DNA of 64,000 bases from a marine bacterium B5-7 (GTDB taxonomy: Bacteria; Pseudomonadota; Gammaproteobacteria; Arenicellales; CAJQKF01), in the NCBI GenBank assembly GCA_021604525.1, contig BQJD01000013.1, positions 35,165 through 99,164 of the forward strand, read 5' to 3'. The position numbers and the translations under genes are program-made. The notes under the pieces are model-generated. The model saw only the letters and a program-made list of their open reading frames with translations. It did no database searches and was not told the origin of the DNA. Positions 9,580-18,895 of this stretch are shown here, in pieces. Positions within the stretch are counted from its first letter, which is position 1. Each line of letters starts with the position of its first letter.

Positions 9580-12039
9580 TCAGCCTCGACTACGCGCACC
9601 AGTCGGATCGTAAAGCGCCCTGAGGCTTGCTTGTGCCGGTATCTTCCGGCCGGCCACATCAATCTCGAAACGGCTTGCAGAGATAAAGTCGGCGGTAATT
9701 TCTTCACTGGAACGGACATAGCCAAGTCCTACAGATCCACCGAGCGTATGCCCGTAGTTTCCCGAAGTCAGGTGACCGACGATATTCCCGTCTTTCAAAA
9801 TCGGTTCATGGTGATAAAGGACTTCCTCGGGATCTTCAAGCAAAAATTGCACCAGACGTTTGCGCATAAAAGTACGGCTATCCTTCTGCCGGGCTATGGC
9901 ATCGTAGCCGATGAACCGGCTTGACTTGTTCATGGCACAGACAAATCCGGCTCCGGCCTCGAGCGGCGTATCTTCGTCGCCAATGTCGTGTCCAAAGTGC
10001 AAAAACTTTTTCTCGATACGGCAAGAATCAAGGGCGTGCAACCCGGCTAATTGAAGGTTATATCTTTTGCCATGTTCTACAAGCAGATCAAATACATGAC
10101 GCGCCATGTCGGTTGGAACGTATAACTCCCAACCCAACTCGCCGACAAATGAAACCCGCAGAGCACGACCGGTTGCGTAACCGATGGCAATGGGTTGAGA
10201 GGTTCCAAAGGCGAACGCGTCATTTGACAGATCGACATCAATCAATGGTTGCAACAAGTTGCGACTTGCAGGTCCCATGATTCCAAAAACAGCGTGACTG
10301 GAAGTGATATCGACCACTGTGCAATGACTGTCAGATGGAATTTGCCTTCTAAGCCAGTCGAGATCTTTGATAGTCACGGCGGCGCCGCTAACCACCCAAA
10401 AGGTCGTCTCGTCAATTCGGGTAACAGTCAGATCAGCTTCGATACCGCCACGATCGTTCAGCCAGTGGGTATAAACGACCTTTCCTGATTCGACGTCTAC
10501 GTCAGCGCTACAGATTTTCTGAAGAGCGGGCAGGGCGTCACGACCGGTGACAAGATATTTCGAGAAACTGGATTGATCGAACAGGGCGACGCCTTCACGT
10601 GCGGCGCAATGCTCGGCGGCCGAGTACTCAAACCAGTTTTGCTTGCCAAATGAATACTTGTAGCGTGGTTCAACCCCTTCAGGTGCAAACCAGTTGGCGC
10701 GTTCCCAGCCGACGACCTGCCCGAAACAGGCACGATTCTCGACAAGTCGCTCGTGAATCGGGGAATGGCGAATATTGCGCGCAGTTTCAAATTGCTTGAA
10801 AGGATAATGATTGTCGTAGAGTAATCCGAGAGTTTCCGTAACGCGTTCTTCAATGAATTTCTGATTACTCATGAACGGATACATACGACGAATATCATTG
10901 GACCAAAGATCCATGGGCGCATATCCGTGATGCATCCATTCCGCGCAAGCTTTGCCGAGCCCGCCAGATGATTGAATGCCAACGCTGTTCAGACCGCAGG
11001 CAACAAAGTATCCACCAAGCTCAGGAACTTCACCAAGATGAAATTGATCGTCTGGAGTAAATGACTCGGGACCGCAAAAAAACTTTCGCCAGCCGACCTG
11101 TTCAAGTTTAGGGACACGGGCCATGGCATCTTCAAGAACCGGATAGAGCTGCTGTTCGACATGCCCGGTTAACTCGTCAAAGCAAAAATCCTGGGGTATG
11201 CCATTTTGGCCCCATGACAGTGCGTTTTTTTCGAACGCTCCAACCAACAAACTACCGGCATCTTCACGGTAATACGCACACTTGTCGTGATCGCGCAGTA
11301 CCGGTAAGTCCGGGGTAAAGGCATCATCCTTTTCGGTGACTGCATAGTAATGCTCGCAGGCGTGTAACGGAACTGATACACCATTTGCACGTGCAAGGTT
11401 ACGTGCCCACATACCGGCGGCGTTGACCACGAAGCCGGTTTTTATTGAACCCTGATTCGTTGTTACACCGGTAACTCGACCCTTGGCCGTATGTACTTCA
11501 GTAACTTCAATTGACTCAATACAGTGAGCGCCACGCTGACGCGCACCCTTGATAAAAGCATTCGTAACATCAATGGGACTGCCTTTGCCATCTTTTGCCA
11601 CGTAACTGCCGCCGAGGAGACCACGGGTCTCTATCAATGGAAACAGATTCCCGATTTCCTCAACAGTTACCATGTCCACTTGCGTCACACCGAAGGCATT
11701 ATTCATTGCCGCTACGCGTTTCAGTTCTTCGAAACGGGCCTCACTGTGAGCGATGGATAAACTGCCGACCTGGCGAAATCCGGTCGACTGTCCGGTCTCT
11801 TCTTCAAGTTCGGTGAGAAGTGACATGGAGTATTCACACAGTTTGGCATGACTCTCATTAGCACGCATTGTGCCGATAAGCCCTGCTGCATGCCATGTCG
11901 TACCACAGGCAAATTGCTTACGCTCAAGCAGTACAACATCCTGCCAACCGAGTCGAGCAAGGTGATAAGCAACACTCGCGCCTGTGACGCCACCGCCGAT
12001 AATTACTGCACTGGCCTGATCGGGTACTTGCTGACTCAT
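9580..12039 (-). CDS. Dimethylglycine/sarcosine dehydrogenase-like flavoprotein with GcvT domain
   Basis: An 819-residue enzyme of the DMGDH/SarDH family, which demethylates N-methyl amino acids and hands the one-carbon unit to tetrahydrofolate. Rossmann FAD motif: VIIGGGVTGASVAYHLA at 13-29. The motif GTTWHAAGLIGTMR near 47-60 contains the His that carries covalent FAD in this family. The oxidase domain extends to about residue 380, followed by an FAO_M linker and a C-terminal GcvT aminomethyltransferase domain with the barrel. A cytoplasmic location is expected, with electrons to ETF. It lies on the same strand as a glycine cleavage operon 6 kb away, which would use the sarcosine or glycine product, but it is not in that operon. 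Exact substrate is uncertain. Confidence 0.85.
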   Translation of the reverse strand: MSQQVPDQASAVIIGGGVTGASVAYHLARLGWQDVVLLERKQFACGTTWHAAGLIGTMRANESHAKLCEYSMSLLTELEEETGQSTGFRQVGSLSIAHSEARFEELKRVAAMNNAFGVTQVDMVTVEEIGNLFPLIETRGLLGGSYVAKDGKGSPIDVTNAFIKGARQRGAHCIESIEVTEVHTAKGRVTGVTTNQGSIKTGFVVNAAGMWARNLARANGVSVPLHACEHYYAVTEKDDAFTPDLPVLRDHDKCAYYREDAGSLLVGAFEKNALSWGQNGIPQDFCFDELTGHVEQQLYPVLEDAMARVPKLEQVGWRKFFCGPESFTPDDQFHLGEVPELGGYFVACGLNSVGIQSSGGLGKACAEWMHHGYAPMDLWSNDIRRMYPFMSNQKFIEERVTETLGLLYDNHYPFKQFETARNIRHSPIHERLVENRACFGQVVGWERANWFAPEGVEPRYKYSFGKQNWFEYSAAEHCAAREGVALFDQSSFSKYLVTGRDALPALQKICSADVDVESGKVVYTHWLNDRGGIEADLTVTRIDETTFWVVSGAAVTIKDLDWLRRQIPSDSHCTVVDITSSHAVFGIMGPASRNLLQPLIDVDLSNDAFAFGTSQPIAIGYATGRALRVSFVGELGWELYVPTDMARHVFDLLVEHGKRYNLQLAGLHALDSCRIEKKFLHFGHDIGDEDTPLEAGAGFVCAMNKSSRFIGYDAIARQKDSRTFMRKRLVQFLLEDPEEVLYHHEPILKDGNIVGHLTSGNYGHTLGGSVGLGYVRSSEEITADFISASRFEIDVAGRKIPAQASLRALYDPTGARSRG

Positions 12040-12251
12040 GAAACCTCCGGTTACTGAATAATCGATAAAAACCTAGCGGCTCGCTTCATTCCATGACGGT
12101 ATAGCCGAACGATCAAAGACTACCTCAAGATCATCGACAATAACCAGTTGAACGGGCGACGTTCGAGTGTGAAAAATTCCTGATTTGCGACAGTTCGCTA
12201 AAACAGGGTTTTGTTCTTGCTGGCAAAGTGTGATTAAACATATTTTAATAA

Positions 12252-12677
12252 TCAGGAATTCAGCAACCCCTGTGCTTGCCGACGTATTTTTTCAACAATG
12301 GCATAGACGCCGACGTGCCGGGTAGGGCTGAGGTGTTCGAAAAGACCCAACAGGTCGAATTTGGCATCGGTGTCAGTTTCAAGTATTTGCTCTGGATTCA
12401 TGCCGCGATAGATTGAATATAAAATTGCCACGATTCCCTTGATGGTAGAAGTGTCGCTATCGCCTTCGATCTGCACGATGCCATGGGTGTCGAGTGTGTC
12501 GGCTTTGACCCAAACAATACTCATGCACTCGTGTACCCGATATTCATCGATCTTGTTTGCATCATCCATAATCGGCATCTTCTTTCCCAGGTCTTCAATA
12601 AATTCATAGCGTGATTCCCAATCAGGAAGAAACGAAAAGGCATCAAGGATGTATTCAAAATTAAGATCGTCTGTCAT
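12252..12677 (-). CDS. sufE: SufE-family sulfur-transfer protein
   Basis: A 141-residue protein of the SufE/CsdE family, which accepts persulfide sulfur from a cysteine desulfurase for Fe-S assembly. Visible family blocks are FSFLPDWESRYEFIEDLG near 14-31, HECMSIVW near 52-59 with the acceptor Cys, GDSDTSTIKGIVAIL near 77-91, and GLFEHLSPTRHVG near 111. The ATG at 12677 is chosen because the family sequence begins there; the frame stays open 44 codons upstream but that part is unlike SufE. No SufS/CsdA neighbour is present. The call could equally be CsdE. Confidence 0.82.
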   Translation of the reverse strand: MTDDLNFEYILDAFSFLPDWESRYEFIEDLGKKMPIMDDANKIDEYRVHECMSIVWVKADTLDTHGIVQIEGDSDTSTIKGIVAILYSIYRGMNPEQILETDTDAKFDLLGLFEHLSPTRHVGVYAIVEKIRRQAQGLLNS

Positions 12678-12867
12678 GGGGTATTCAAGGCAGGCTGTGT
12701 AAAAGTGTGTACATATAACCGTAAAGCCGAAGGGTATGGGGTACAGTCGCATGTTTACGATACTAACGAAGGAACTCGCATAGTCAGTACTCCATGTATC
12801 GCTCAACACGTTTATTTGTAAGTACCAAGTACTTTATCCTGGATAATAGAGCATCCGGACAATATAT

Positions 12868-12890
12868 AAAAAAGGGGCCTTTCGGCCCCT
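12868..12890 (-). terminator. Rho-independent terminator of the aap operon
   Basis: On the minus strand a 7-bp stem AGGGGCC/GGCCCCT closes on a GAAA tetraloop and is followed by six T residues. It lies about 57 nt past the aapP stop. This is the strongest simple terminator in the window. Confidence 0.88.
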
Positions 12891-12946
12891 GAAGTATCCT
12901 GAGTCTTCCGGTTTATTATTCGAAACCGGTTAAGTTGCTGGCACGA

Positions 12947-13732
12947 TCAATGCGCCAGTATCTGACTCAGAAAAAGCTTGGTACGTTCGTGTTGTGGATG
13001 GTCGAAGAAGTTATTGGGTTCGTTCTGCTCGATAATAGCGCCGCCATCCATGAAAATAACCCTGTTAGCTACGGTCTTGGCGAAACCCATTTCGTGGGTG
13101 ACGCAAATCATAGTCATGCCTTCTTCCGCCAGGCTGATCATGGTATCCAGTACTTCTTTGATCATCTCGGGGTCGAGCGCAGATGTTGGCTCGTCAAACA
13201 GCATGATTTTCGGGCTCATGCACAGACTTCGGGCGATTGCGACGCGTTGTTGTTGACCACCTGAAAGCTGTCCGGGATATTTCAGGGCTTGCTCTGGAAT
13301 TTTTACCCGTTCCAGGTATTGCATCCCTATTTCTTCCGCCTCCTTTTTGGACATCTTCTTGACCCAGATAGGCGCAAGAGTACAGTTGTCCAGAACGGTC
13401 AGATGGGGAAACAGATTGAAGTGCTGGAATACCATGCCGACTTCACGGCGGATGGCATCGATATGTTTCAGGTTGCCGGTCAACTCAATATCATCGACGT
13501 ATATATGGCCTTCCTGGTGTTCCTCCAGACGATTGATGCAGCGGATCATGGTGGACTTGCCGGACCCGGATGGGCCGCATACCACGATACGTTCGCCTCG
13601 ATTAACTTCGAGATTGATATTCTTGAGGACATGGAATGCGCCATACCACTTGTTCATATCCTGAATTCGGATGACGACTTCGTCACTGATTTCCAGCTTT
13701 ATCGAGTCAATCTTCTGTGTGTTTTCGTTCAT
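12947..13732 (-). CDS. aapP: General L-amino-acid ABC transporter ATPase AapP
   Basis: A 261-residue ATPase of the polar amino-acid uptake family. Walker [10 protein letters not shown] near residue 50, signature [14 protein letters not shown] near 152 and Walker [15 protein letters not shown] near 176 are intact, with the switch His in ICVTHEMGF. It is the last gene of aapJ-Q-M-P and powers the AapQM channel. ATG at 13732 is preferred over the GTG at 13747 because GAGAG lies about 8 bases before it. Its stop is followed by a strong terminator. Confidence 0.93.
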   Translation of the reverse strand: MNENTQKIDSIKLEISDEVVIRIQDMNKWYGAFHVLKNINLEVNRGERIVVCGPSGSGKSTMIRCINRLEEHQEGHIYVDDIELTGNLKHIDAIRREVGMVFQHFNLFPHLTVLDNCTLAPIWVKKMSKKEAEEIGMQYLERVKIPEQALKYPGQLSGGQQQRVAIARSLCMSPKIMLFDEPTSALDPEMIKEVLDTMISLAEEGMTMICVTHEMGFAKTVANRVIFMDGGAIIEQNEPNNFFDHPQHERTKLFLSQILAH

Positions 13733-13756
13733 TTCAGTATCTCTCACTAAATTAGT

Positions 13757-15055
13757 CTAACGCTTATGTCCGGTATTCAATTTATCTTCCAGATGTTGGC
13801 TATACCTCGCCATCCCATAACAATGCAGCCAAAATATAAATGCGACAAATATGTAGCCGGAATAAGGCACAGAGCGAATCGACCAATCCGGGTTAGTGGA
13901 TGCGGTTTGCACCGAGCTTAAGAAATCGAGCAAGCCGATGATCAGGACCAGAGTAGTGTCCTTGAATAATCCGATAAAAGTATTGACGATGCCGGGAATA
14001 ACAATCTTGAGTGCCTGCGGCATAACAATCAGTCCCATCATCTTCCAGTAGGACAGACCGAGAGACATGGCGCCTTCATATTGTCCCTTGGAGATTGCCT
14101 GCAGACCGCCGCGAACCACTTCTGCCATATAAGCGGACGAGAACAAGGCGACACCGATCAAGGCGCGCAATAACTGGTCGATATTAGCGCCTTCGGGTGC
14201 AAACAACGGCAGCATGAAATTCGCCATGAACAGTACCGTAATAAGCGGTACGCCGCGCCAGAATTCAATGAAGAGGGTGCTTACAAGGCGAAGGACAGGC
14301 ATGTCCGATCGTCTGCCGAGTGCCAGTAGAATGCCAATTGGCAGGGAGGCGACGATACCGGTAATGGCGATTACCAGTGTAAGTGAAAACCCGCCCCAAT
14401 CACTGGTTGCAATCTTCGACAAGCCAAGAACGCCACCACCAAGCATGAAGAAAACCAGGACCGGATAAGCAAATAACAACAACAAACCCAGACGGCTTCT
14501 TCCATTGGGTAGTCCCCATGCCCAGATAACCAGGCCCACGGTGATGAGTGTGGCAGCCATCGTCCACATTACTGGTGCGCCGTGCTGGATCATCAACGAC
14601 ATGAACACCATTGAAACGATGGCGATGAAGAAGCCGAGTATGGTCGACGTGGGACGAGTCTTGCGGACATCGTCGTCTACCACAACAAAAGCCACGCCCA
14701 CATAGAGAACCCATAAAACAAGATCGATTCGCCACCGCTGAGTTCTATCGTAAAAGCCGTAGAGGAAGAATTCCCACCACGATCCGGCAAATGTCCAGCA
14801 GGCAGCGTGCGGATTCTCGCGACAGGCATCAGCCCCACCACTCCAGACTGCATCGAACAAGGTCCAGTTCAATATTGAAGGAACCGTGTAGGCAATGAAC
14901 AAAAGTCCGATAATTGTCAGTATTGAATTGCCTACACTGCTGAACAGATTTTCACGCAACCAGCCGATGAAACCGGTTGTACTGATGGGCGCATCGCGAT
15001 CTGCTATAGGTTTTGCGTTAACAATGCCGTAGTTGGTTCGATTATTATCACCCAT
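13757..15055 (-). CDS. aapM: Amino-acid ABC transporter permease AapM
   Basis: A 432-residue inner-membrane permease. About 8 hydrophobic segments are visible, including the long N-terminal extension typical of AapM/BztC. The EAA loop appears near residue 340 (QYEGAMSLGLSYWKMMGLIV, then PQALKIVIPG). An extracytoplasmic insert with two Cys near 78-86 (ADACRENPHAACW) could form a disulphide. It is encoded 2 bases after aapQ and 24 bases before aapP, clearly one transcript. Confidence 0.92.
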   Translation of the reverse strand: MGDNNRTNYGIVNAKPIADRDAPISTTGFIGWLRENLFSSVGNSILTIIGLLFIAYTVPSILNWTLFDAVWSGGADACRENPHAACWTFAGSWWEFFLYGFYDRTQRWRIDLVLWVLYVGVAFVVVDDDVRKTRPTSTILGFFIAIVSMVFMSLMIQHGAPVMWTMAATLITVGLVIWAWGLPNGRSRLGLLLLFAYPVLVFFMLGGGVLGLSKIATSDWGGFSLTLVIAITGIVASLPIGILLALGRRSDMPVLRLVSTLFIEFWRGVPLITVLFMANFMLPLFAPEGANIDQLLRALIGVALFSSAYMAEVVRGGLQAISKGQYEGAMSLGLSYWKMMGLIVMPQALKIVIPGIVNTFIGLFKDTTLVLIIGLLDFLSSVQTASTNPDWSIRSVPYSGYIFVAFIFWLHCYGMARYSQHLEDKLNTGHKR

Positions 15056-15057
15056 GA

Positions 15058-16260
15058 TTATCGCTCCACCAGTTTGACACGGTCGTTATACCAATTCATA
15101 AACGTCGAAGTCACCAAACTGATAGACAAGTACACAAGCATGGTCATCATGATGATCTCAACCGCCTTGCCTGTCTGATTGAGCACAGTGCCGGTGAATA
15201 CAGCGACGAGATCCGGATAGGCAATCGCCACAGCAAGAGAAGAGTTTTTGGTCAGATTAAGATATTGACTGGTTAATGGCGGTACGATAACCCGCATCGC
15301 CTGGGGGATAATGATCAATTTAAGCGTTGGACCCGGACGCAGACCCAGTGCATAGGATGCTTCGGTTTGCCCATGGCTGACGGATTGAATACCCGCACGT
15401 ACAATCTCGGCGACAAATGCTGATGTATAAGCCACTAACGCCAGTAGCAAGGCAATGAATTCAGGAATGACGTTCAAGCCAAATCCAGCATTGGGACGAA
15501 ACGTGCCCATCTCTCCTGGCTGAAAATGTAGCGGTGATCCCATCACAACGAAAGCTAGAAGGGGCAGAACAATAATGAGACCAAGAGTTGTCCAGATAGT
15601 TTTAAATTGCTGTCCCGTAGCCATTTGGCGGTTGAATGCCCACTTCTTGATTACAATAGCGCCGATGATTCCAAGTACGAAAATGGTGAAAACAATCCAG
15701 AAACCGCCTTCCGGTATTGGTTTAGGTATCATCAAGCCGTTATTGGAGAGCGAGAACCACAGTTGGTCTCCTTTGTCATGTACGTCGCGTGGCCCGGGCA
15801 ATGGTTTCAGTACGGCGTTATACCAGAAGAAAATCTGCAGAAGCAGGGGTATGTTGCGCAGGGTTTCGACATATATCGTGGAAATCTTGTTGATCAACCA
15901 GTTTTTACTAAGTCGTCCTACACCGACAATGAAGCCGATAATTGTTGTGAGAATACAACCGATTAATGCAACGATCAAAGTGTTCAGGAGTCCAACGAAA
16001 AACACTCGGCCGTAGCTCGAGGATTCATTGTAGTCAATTAAGGACTGTATGATGCCGAAGCCGGATTGCGTGGTAAGAAAACCGAATCCGAACTTGATAT
16101 TCTGTGCCGCCATGTTGTTTGCGGCGTTGTCGATAATCCACCAGATACCGTACACCACCATGGCTATTGTAAGAGCCTGGTAGATCAGACCGCGGGTTTT
16201 GGTGTCACTTAAGGAAAAACCGCCTTTTTTTGGCGGGACATTCGATTGAACTTCAGCCAT
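15058..16260 (-). CDS. aapQ: Amino-acid ABC transporter permease AapQ
   Basis: A 400-residue inner-membrane permease that pairs with AapM. The first membrane segment is near residue 28 and a conserved ABC permease segment occupies about 90-400. The EAA loop reads TEASYALGLRPGPTLKLIII, followed by PQAMRVIVPPLTSQYL. The loop AVLKPLPGPRDVHDKG matches the AapQ/BztB type with its large insertion. It follows aapJ after a 113-base gap that carries a strong hairpin, so it is probably made in smaller amounts than AapJ. Confidence 0.92.
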   Translation of the reverse strand: MAEVQSNVPPKKGGFSLSDTKTRGLIYQALTIAMVVYGIWWIIDNAANNMAAQNIKFGFGFLTTQSGFGIIQSLIDYNESSSYGRVFFVGLLNTLIVALIGCILTTIIGFIVGVGRLSKNWLINKISTIYVETLRNIPLLLQIFFWYNAVLKPLPGPRDVHDKGDQLWFSLSNNGLMIPKPIPEGGFWIVFTIFVLGIIGAIVIKKWAFNRQMATGQQFKTIWTTLGLIIVLPLLAFVVMGSPLHFQPGEMGTFRPNAGFGLNVIPEFIALLLALVAYTSAFVAEIVRAGIQSVSHGQTEASYALGLRPGPTLKLIIIPQAMRVIVPPLTSQYLNLTKNSSLAVAIAYPDLVAVFTGTVLNQTGKAVEIIMMTMLVYLSISLVTSTFMNWYNDRVKLVER

Positions 16261-16327
16261 TGTTGTGTTCCCTGATTGAGTCCGTCCCTGCTGTCATTAT
16301 TTTTTCTTTCCGATGAGTGAAAGCCGG

Positions 16328-16360
16328 AAAAACTGAAGGCACTCTTGCGAGTGCCTTCAG
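16328..16360 (-). terminator. Hairpin with T-run between aapJ and aapQ
   Basis: On the minus strand a perfect 12-bp stem CTGAAGGCACTC/GAGTGCCTTCAG with a 4-base loop is followed by five T residues, 14 nt past the aapJ stop. It has the form of an intrinsic terminator inside the operon. The usual role of such elements is partial termination and protection of the binding-protein mRNA from 3' decay. Confidence 0.75.
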
Positions 16361-16373
16361 TGTGATTTCAAGC

Positions 16374-17390
16374 CTAGCGGAATGGTGCGGCGTACATAAT
16401 GCCGCCATCTTTCCACAGCGCGTTCAGACCACGCGAGAGACCAAGTGGTGTGTCAGGTCCGACGTTTCGATCAAAGCTTTCGCCGTAGTTACCAACCTGC
16501 TTGACGATGCTGTAACAGAATTCGTTTGGCAGACCCAGCAACTGGCCGAGGTCGCCCGATTCGCCAAGAATACGTTGAATTCCAGGATTATCTGAACCTT
16601 TCATTTCATCGATATTCGCAGAGCTGATACCGAGCTCTTCTGCGTCAACCATGCAGTTAAGAGACCATTTAACGATATCGAACCACTGATCGTCACCATG
16701 ACGCACCATTGGGCCAAGCGGTTCCTTGGAGATAATCTCCGGCAGAATCACATGGGCCGACGGATCGGCCAGCTTGGTACGCTGTGCAGCGATACCGGAT
16801 TGGTCCGTAGTGTAGACGTCGCAACGACCTGCATCGTATGCAGCGACAACCTCGTCAGCCTTTTCAAATGCTACTACAGTGTACTCAAGTCCAAGTGAAC
16901 GGAAATAATCCGCTACATTAAGCTCGGTTGTGGTACCGGTGTTTGTGCACACAGCCGCACCGCCGAGTTCCTTGGCGCTGGATACGCCAAGATCCTTGCG
17001 AACCATAAATCCCTGGCCATCGTAGTAATTAACACCAGGAAAATTACCGTGTTGGGCATCGCGACTCAGCGTTTCAGTGGTGTTGCGTGGCAACATGTCA
17101 ATTTCGCCAGACGTCAACGCGGTGAAGCGAGTTTTCGCTGACAACGGCTTGAAGTTGGCTTTGGTAGCATCGCCGAATACGGCAGCAGCAACTGCGCGGC
17201 AGGTGTCAACATCAAGACCACTCCAGTTGCCTTGATCATCTGGATTCGAAAACCCGGGTAAACCCTGGCTTACGCCACAGGTTACTGCACCATTGGCCTT
17301 CACATCATCTAATGTTGCTGCATAACTTGTAGCAACAAAGGATGCTGAGACAATGGCTGTTGTATAAGCTGCTATTTTTAGCAGATTCAT
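16374..17390 (-). CDS. aapJ: General L-amino-acid ABC transporter binding protein AapJ
   Basis: A 338-residue periplasmic solute-binding protein. The Sec signal peptide covers residues 1-24 (cleavage likely after SYA), then ATLDDVKANGAVTCGVS opens the mature protein. Family motifs GLDVDTCRAVAAAVFGD and MLPRNTTETLSRD near 100 are characteristic of AapJ/BztA. AapJ proteins bind a broad range of polar amino acids and deliver them to AapQMP. AGGAG stands about 8 bases before the ATG. It is the first gene of the operon, with a long AT-rich region upstream. Confidence 0.94.
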   Translation of the reverse strand: MNLLKIAAYTTAIVSASFVATSYAATLDDVKANGAVTCGVSQGLPGFSNPDDQGNWSGLDVDTCRAVAAAVFGDATKANFKPLSAKTRFTALTSGEIDMLPRNTTETLSRDAQHGNFPGVNYYDGQGFMVRKDLGVSSAKELGGAAVCTNTGTTTELNVADYFRSLGLEYTVVAFEKADEVVAAYDAGRCDVYTTDQSGIAAQRTKLADPSAHVILPEIISKEPLGPMVRHGDDQWFDIVKWSLNCMVDAEELGISSANIDEMKGSDNPGIQRILGESGDLGQLLGLPNEFCYSIVKQVGNYGESFDRNVGPDTPLGLSRGLNALWKDGGIMYAAPFR

Positions 17391-17923
17391 AGAGCACTCT
17401 CCTATCTATTTTAGATTTATCAACTACTTCATTGGCTCAAGGATATCCTGTTATTTTTTCCTCGAGTCGTCGAAGCGAAATGGATTATAGATCAAAAAGA
17501 TCTAGTTATGGAGAATGAACTTATTGTGCGTGAAGGTCAATCGATGTAGTGAGATATGGCTTTTTAATAATGGTGCAGTGCACTAAAACTTTTATCTATG
17601 CACCATGTGTAAGCGTAAAAAATAAATCACAGCATGTTTAGTGAATATTTATTCGAACCTTTAGAATATTTAGAATGAATCTAATTATTCGCTGGCGTGA
17701 TGGCTATCGTTGTGAGCTTTACATTGTTGTTTTTATTCAAAGCTGTTTTGTGCGATTTGTAGTGTATACACCACTCGTGCGATGGGACGGTATCAAATGT
17801 GCATGCGATTAATTGTCCACGAACGCCTGTATGTTTCTAAGCACATTCATCAAAATTGATCTGCATTAAATTTGTCAGGCGTTGGCATGCCTGTCCGTTC
17901 TCATACTGAATGCAGACCGACGC
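17391..17923. other. Long AT-rich upstream region of aapJ
   Basis: 533 bases between the aapJ start and the lipA stop (both genes minus strand). No convincing ORF or RNA gene is seen. It is markedly AT-rich and contains one dyad (17570-17606) annotated separately. A weak stem with a short T-rich tail at 17876-17897 could end the lipA message. The aapJ promoter should lie here, but I cannot pick a unique -35/-10 pair. Confidence 0.5.
17570..17606. promoter_or_regulatory. ATGGTGCA/TGCACCAT dyad upstream of aapJ
   Basis: Two perfect 8-base inverted arms (17570-17577 and 17599-17606) lie 29 bases apart start to start, close to three helical turns, about 180-215 bases before the aapJ start. A nested near-palindrome GTGCAGTGCAC lies at 17573-17583. 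The arms resemble NtrC half-sites but point outwards. Confidence 0.4.
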
Positions 17924-18895
17924 TCAAGAGTTCAATGAATGTGCTTGTATGTCTGCGTGATAGGAAGATCTCACCATTGGCCCCGAAGCAACGCTTTTAA
18001 ACCCGAGTTCACTTGCGGTATTACCGAGGGCATCGAATTCTGCCGGGGACAGGTAACGTATCACCGGTAAATGGTGTAGCGATGGTTGCAGGTATTGCCC
18101 GAGAGTTATCATGTCGACGTCATGTTGTCTGAGATCGCGCATCACATCGACTACTTCATCCAGTGTTTCACCCAGACCCAGCATCAAACCCGACTTGGTG
18201 GGGACATCGGGTTTCATGTTGCGTTGGGCTTTCAGCAGATCGAGTGATCCCTGGTAGTGCGCGCCTGGTCTGGCAATGGAATACAATCGCGGAACCGTTT
18301 CCAGGTTGTGGTTAAAAACGTCTGCCGGATGATGCTTTAATATCTCGAGTGCCTTCTCGACCCTGCTGCGAAAGTCCGGCGTCAATATTTCGATTCGCAC
18401 AGTCGGCGCCATCATACGTATCGCTTCAATGCATGCAGCAAAATGACCGGCACCGCCATCACGAAGGTCATCACGATCAACTGAAGTTATCACAACATAT
18501 CTAAGCGCCATGTCAGCAATGGTACGTGCCAGATTAGCGGGTTCATCCGCATCAAGCGGAAGGGGTCGCCCATGCGCAACATCACAAAATGGGCAGCGGC
18601 GAGTGCAGATAGCGCCCATGATCATGAACGTGGCGGTACCCGCTTGAAAGCATTCTCCAAGATTCGGACAACTTGCTTCCTCACAGACCGTGTTAAGACC
18701 GTTGCTTCGAAGTTTCTTTTTTAACGCCGCGACTTGCGGCGTACCGGGAAGCTTTGATCGTATCCAGGCGGGTTTGCGCAATAATTCGTCACGTCGAGTC
18801 GGCTCGAACCTCACCGGTACCCGGGTCATTTTGCGTTCAGCAGTTAACTTTTCACCTGCAATCACCCGCTTCAATACCTTGGGCGATTGACTCAT
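17924..18895 (-). CDS. lipA: Lipoyl synthase
   Basis: A 323-residue radical-SAM enzyme that inserts two sulfurs into octanoyl groups on lipoyl domains, here including GcvH. The auxiliary-cluster Cys motif [13 protein letters not shown] is near residue 80, and the radical-SAM motif [10 protein letters not shown] near 107. [11 protein letters not shown] and the C-terminal RSSYHA with its conserved Ser are present. ATG at 18895 overlaps the gcvP stop by 4 bases (ATGA), showing operon coupling; the frame stays open 10 codons upstream, inside gcvP. Confidence 0.95.
   Translation of the reverse strand: MSQSPKVLKRVIAGEKLTAERKMTRVPVRFEPTRRDELLRKPAWIRSKLPGTPQVAALKKKLRSNGLNTVCEEASCPNLGECFQAGTATFMIMGAICTRRCPFCDVAHGRPLPLDADEPANLARTIADMALRYVVITSVDRDDLRDGGAGHFAACIEAIRMMAPTVRIEILTPDFRSRVEKALEILKHHPADVFNHNLETVPRLYSIARPGAHYQGSLDLLKAQRNMKPDVPTKSGLMLGLGETLDEVVDVMRDLRQHDVDMITLGQYLQPSLHHLPVIRYLSPAEFDALGNTASELGFKSVASGPMVRSSYHADIQAHSLNS

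Noticed and set aside
17570..17606. A canonical NtrC binding site upstream of aapJ
   Set aside because: The half-sites face outward and no sigma-54 promoter motif was found; kept only as an unexplained dyad.
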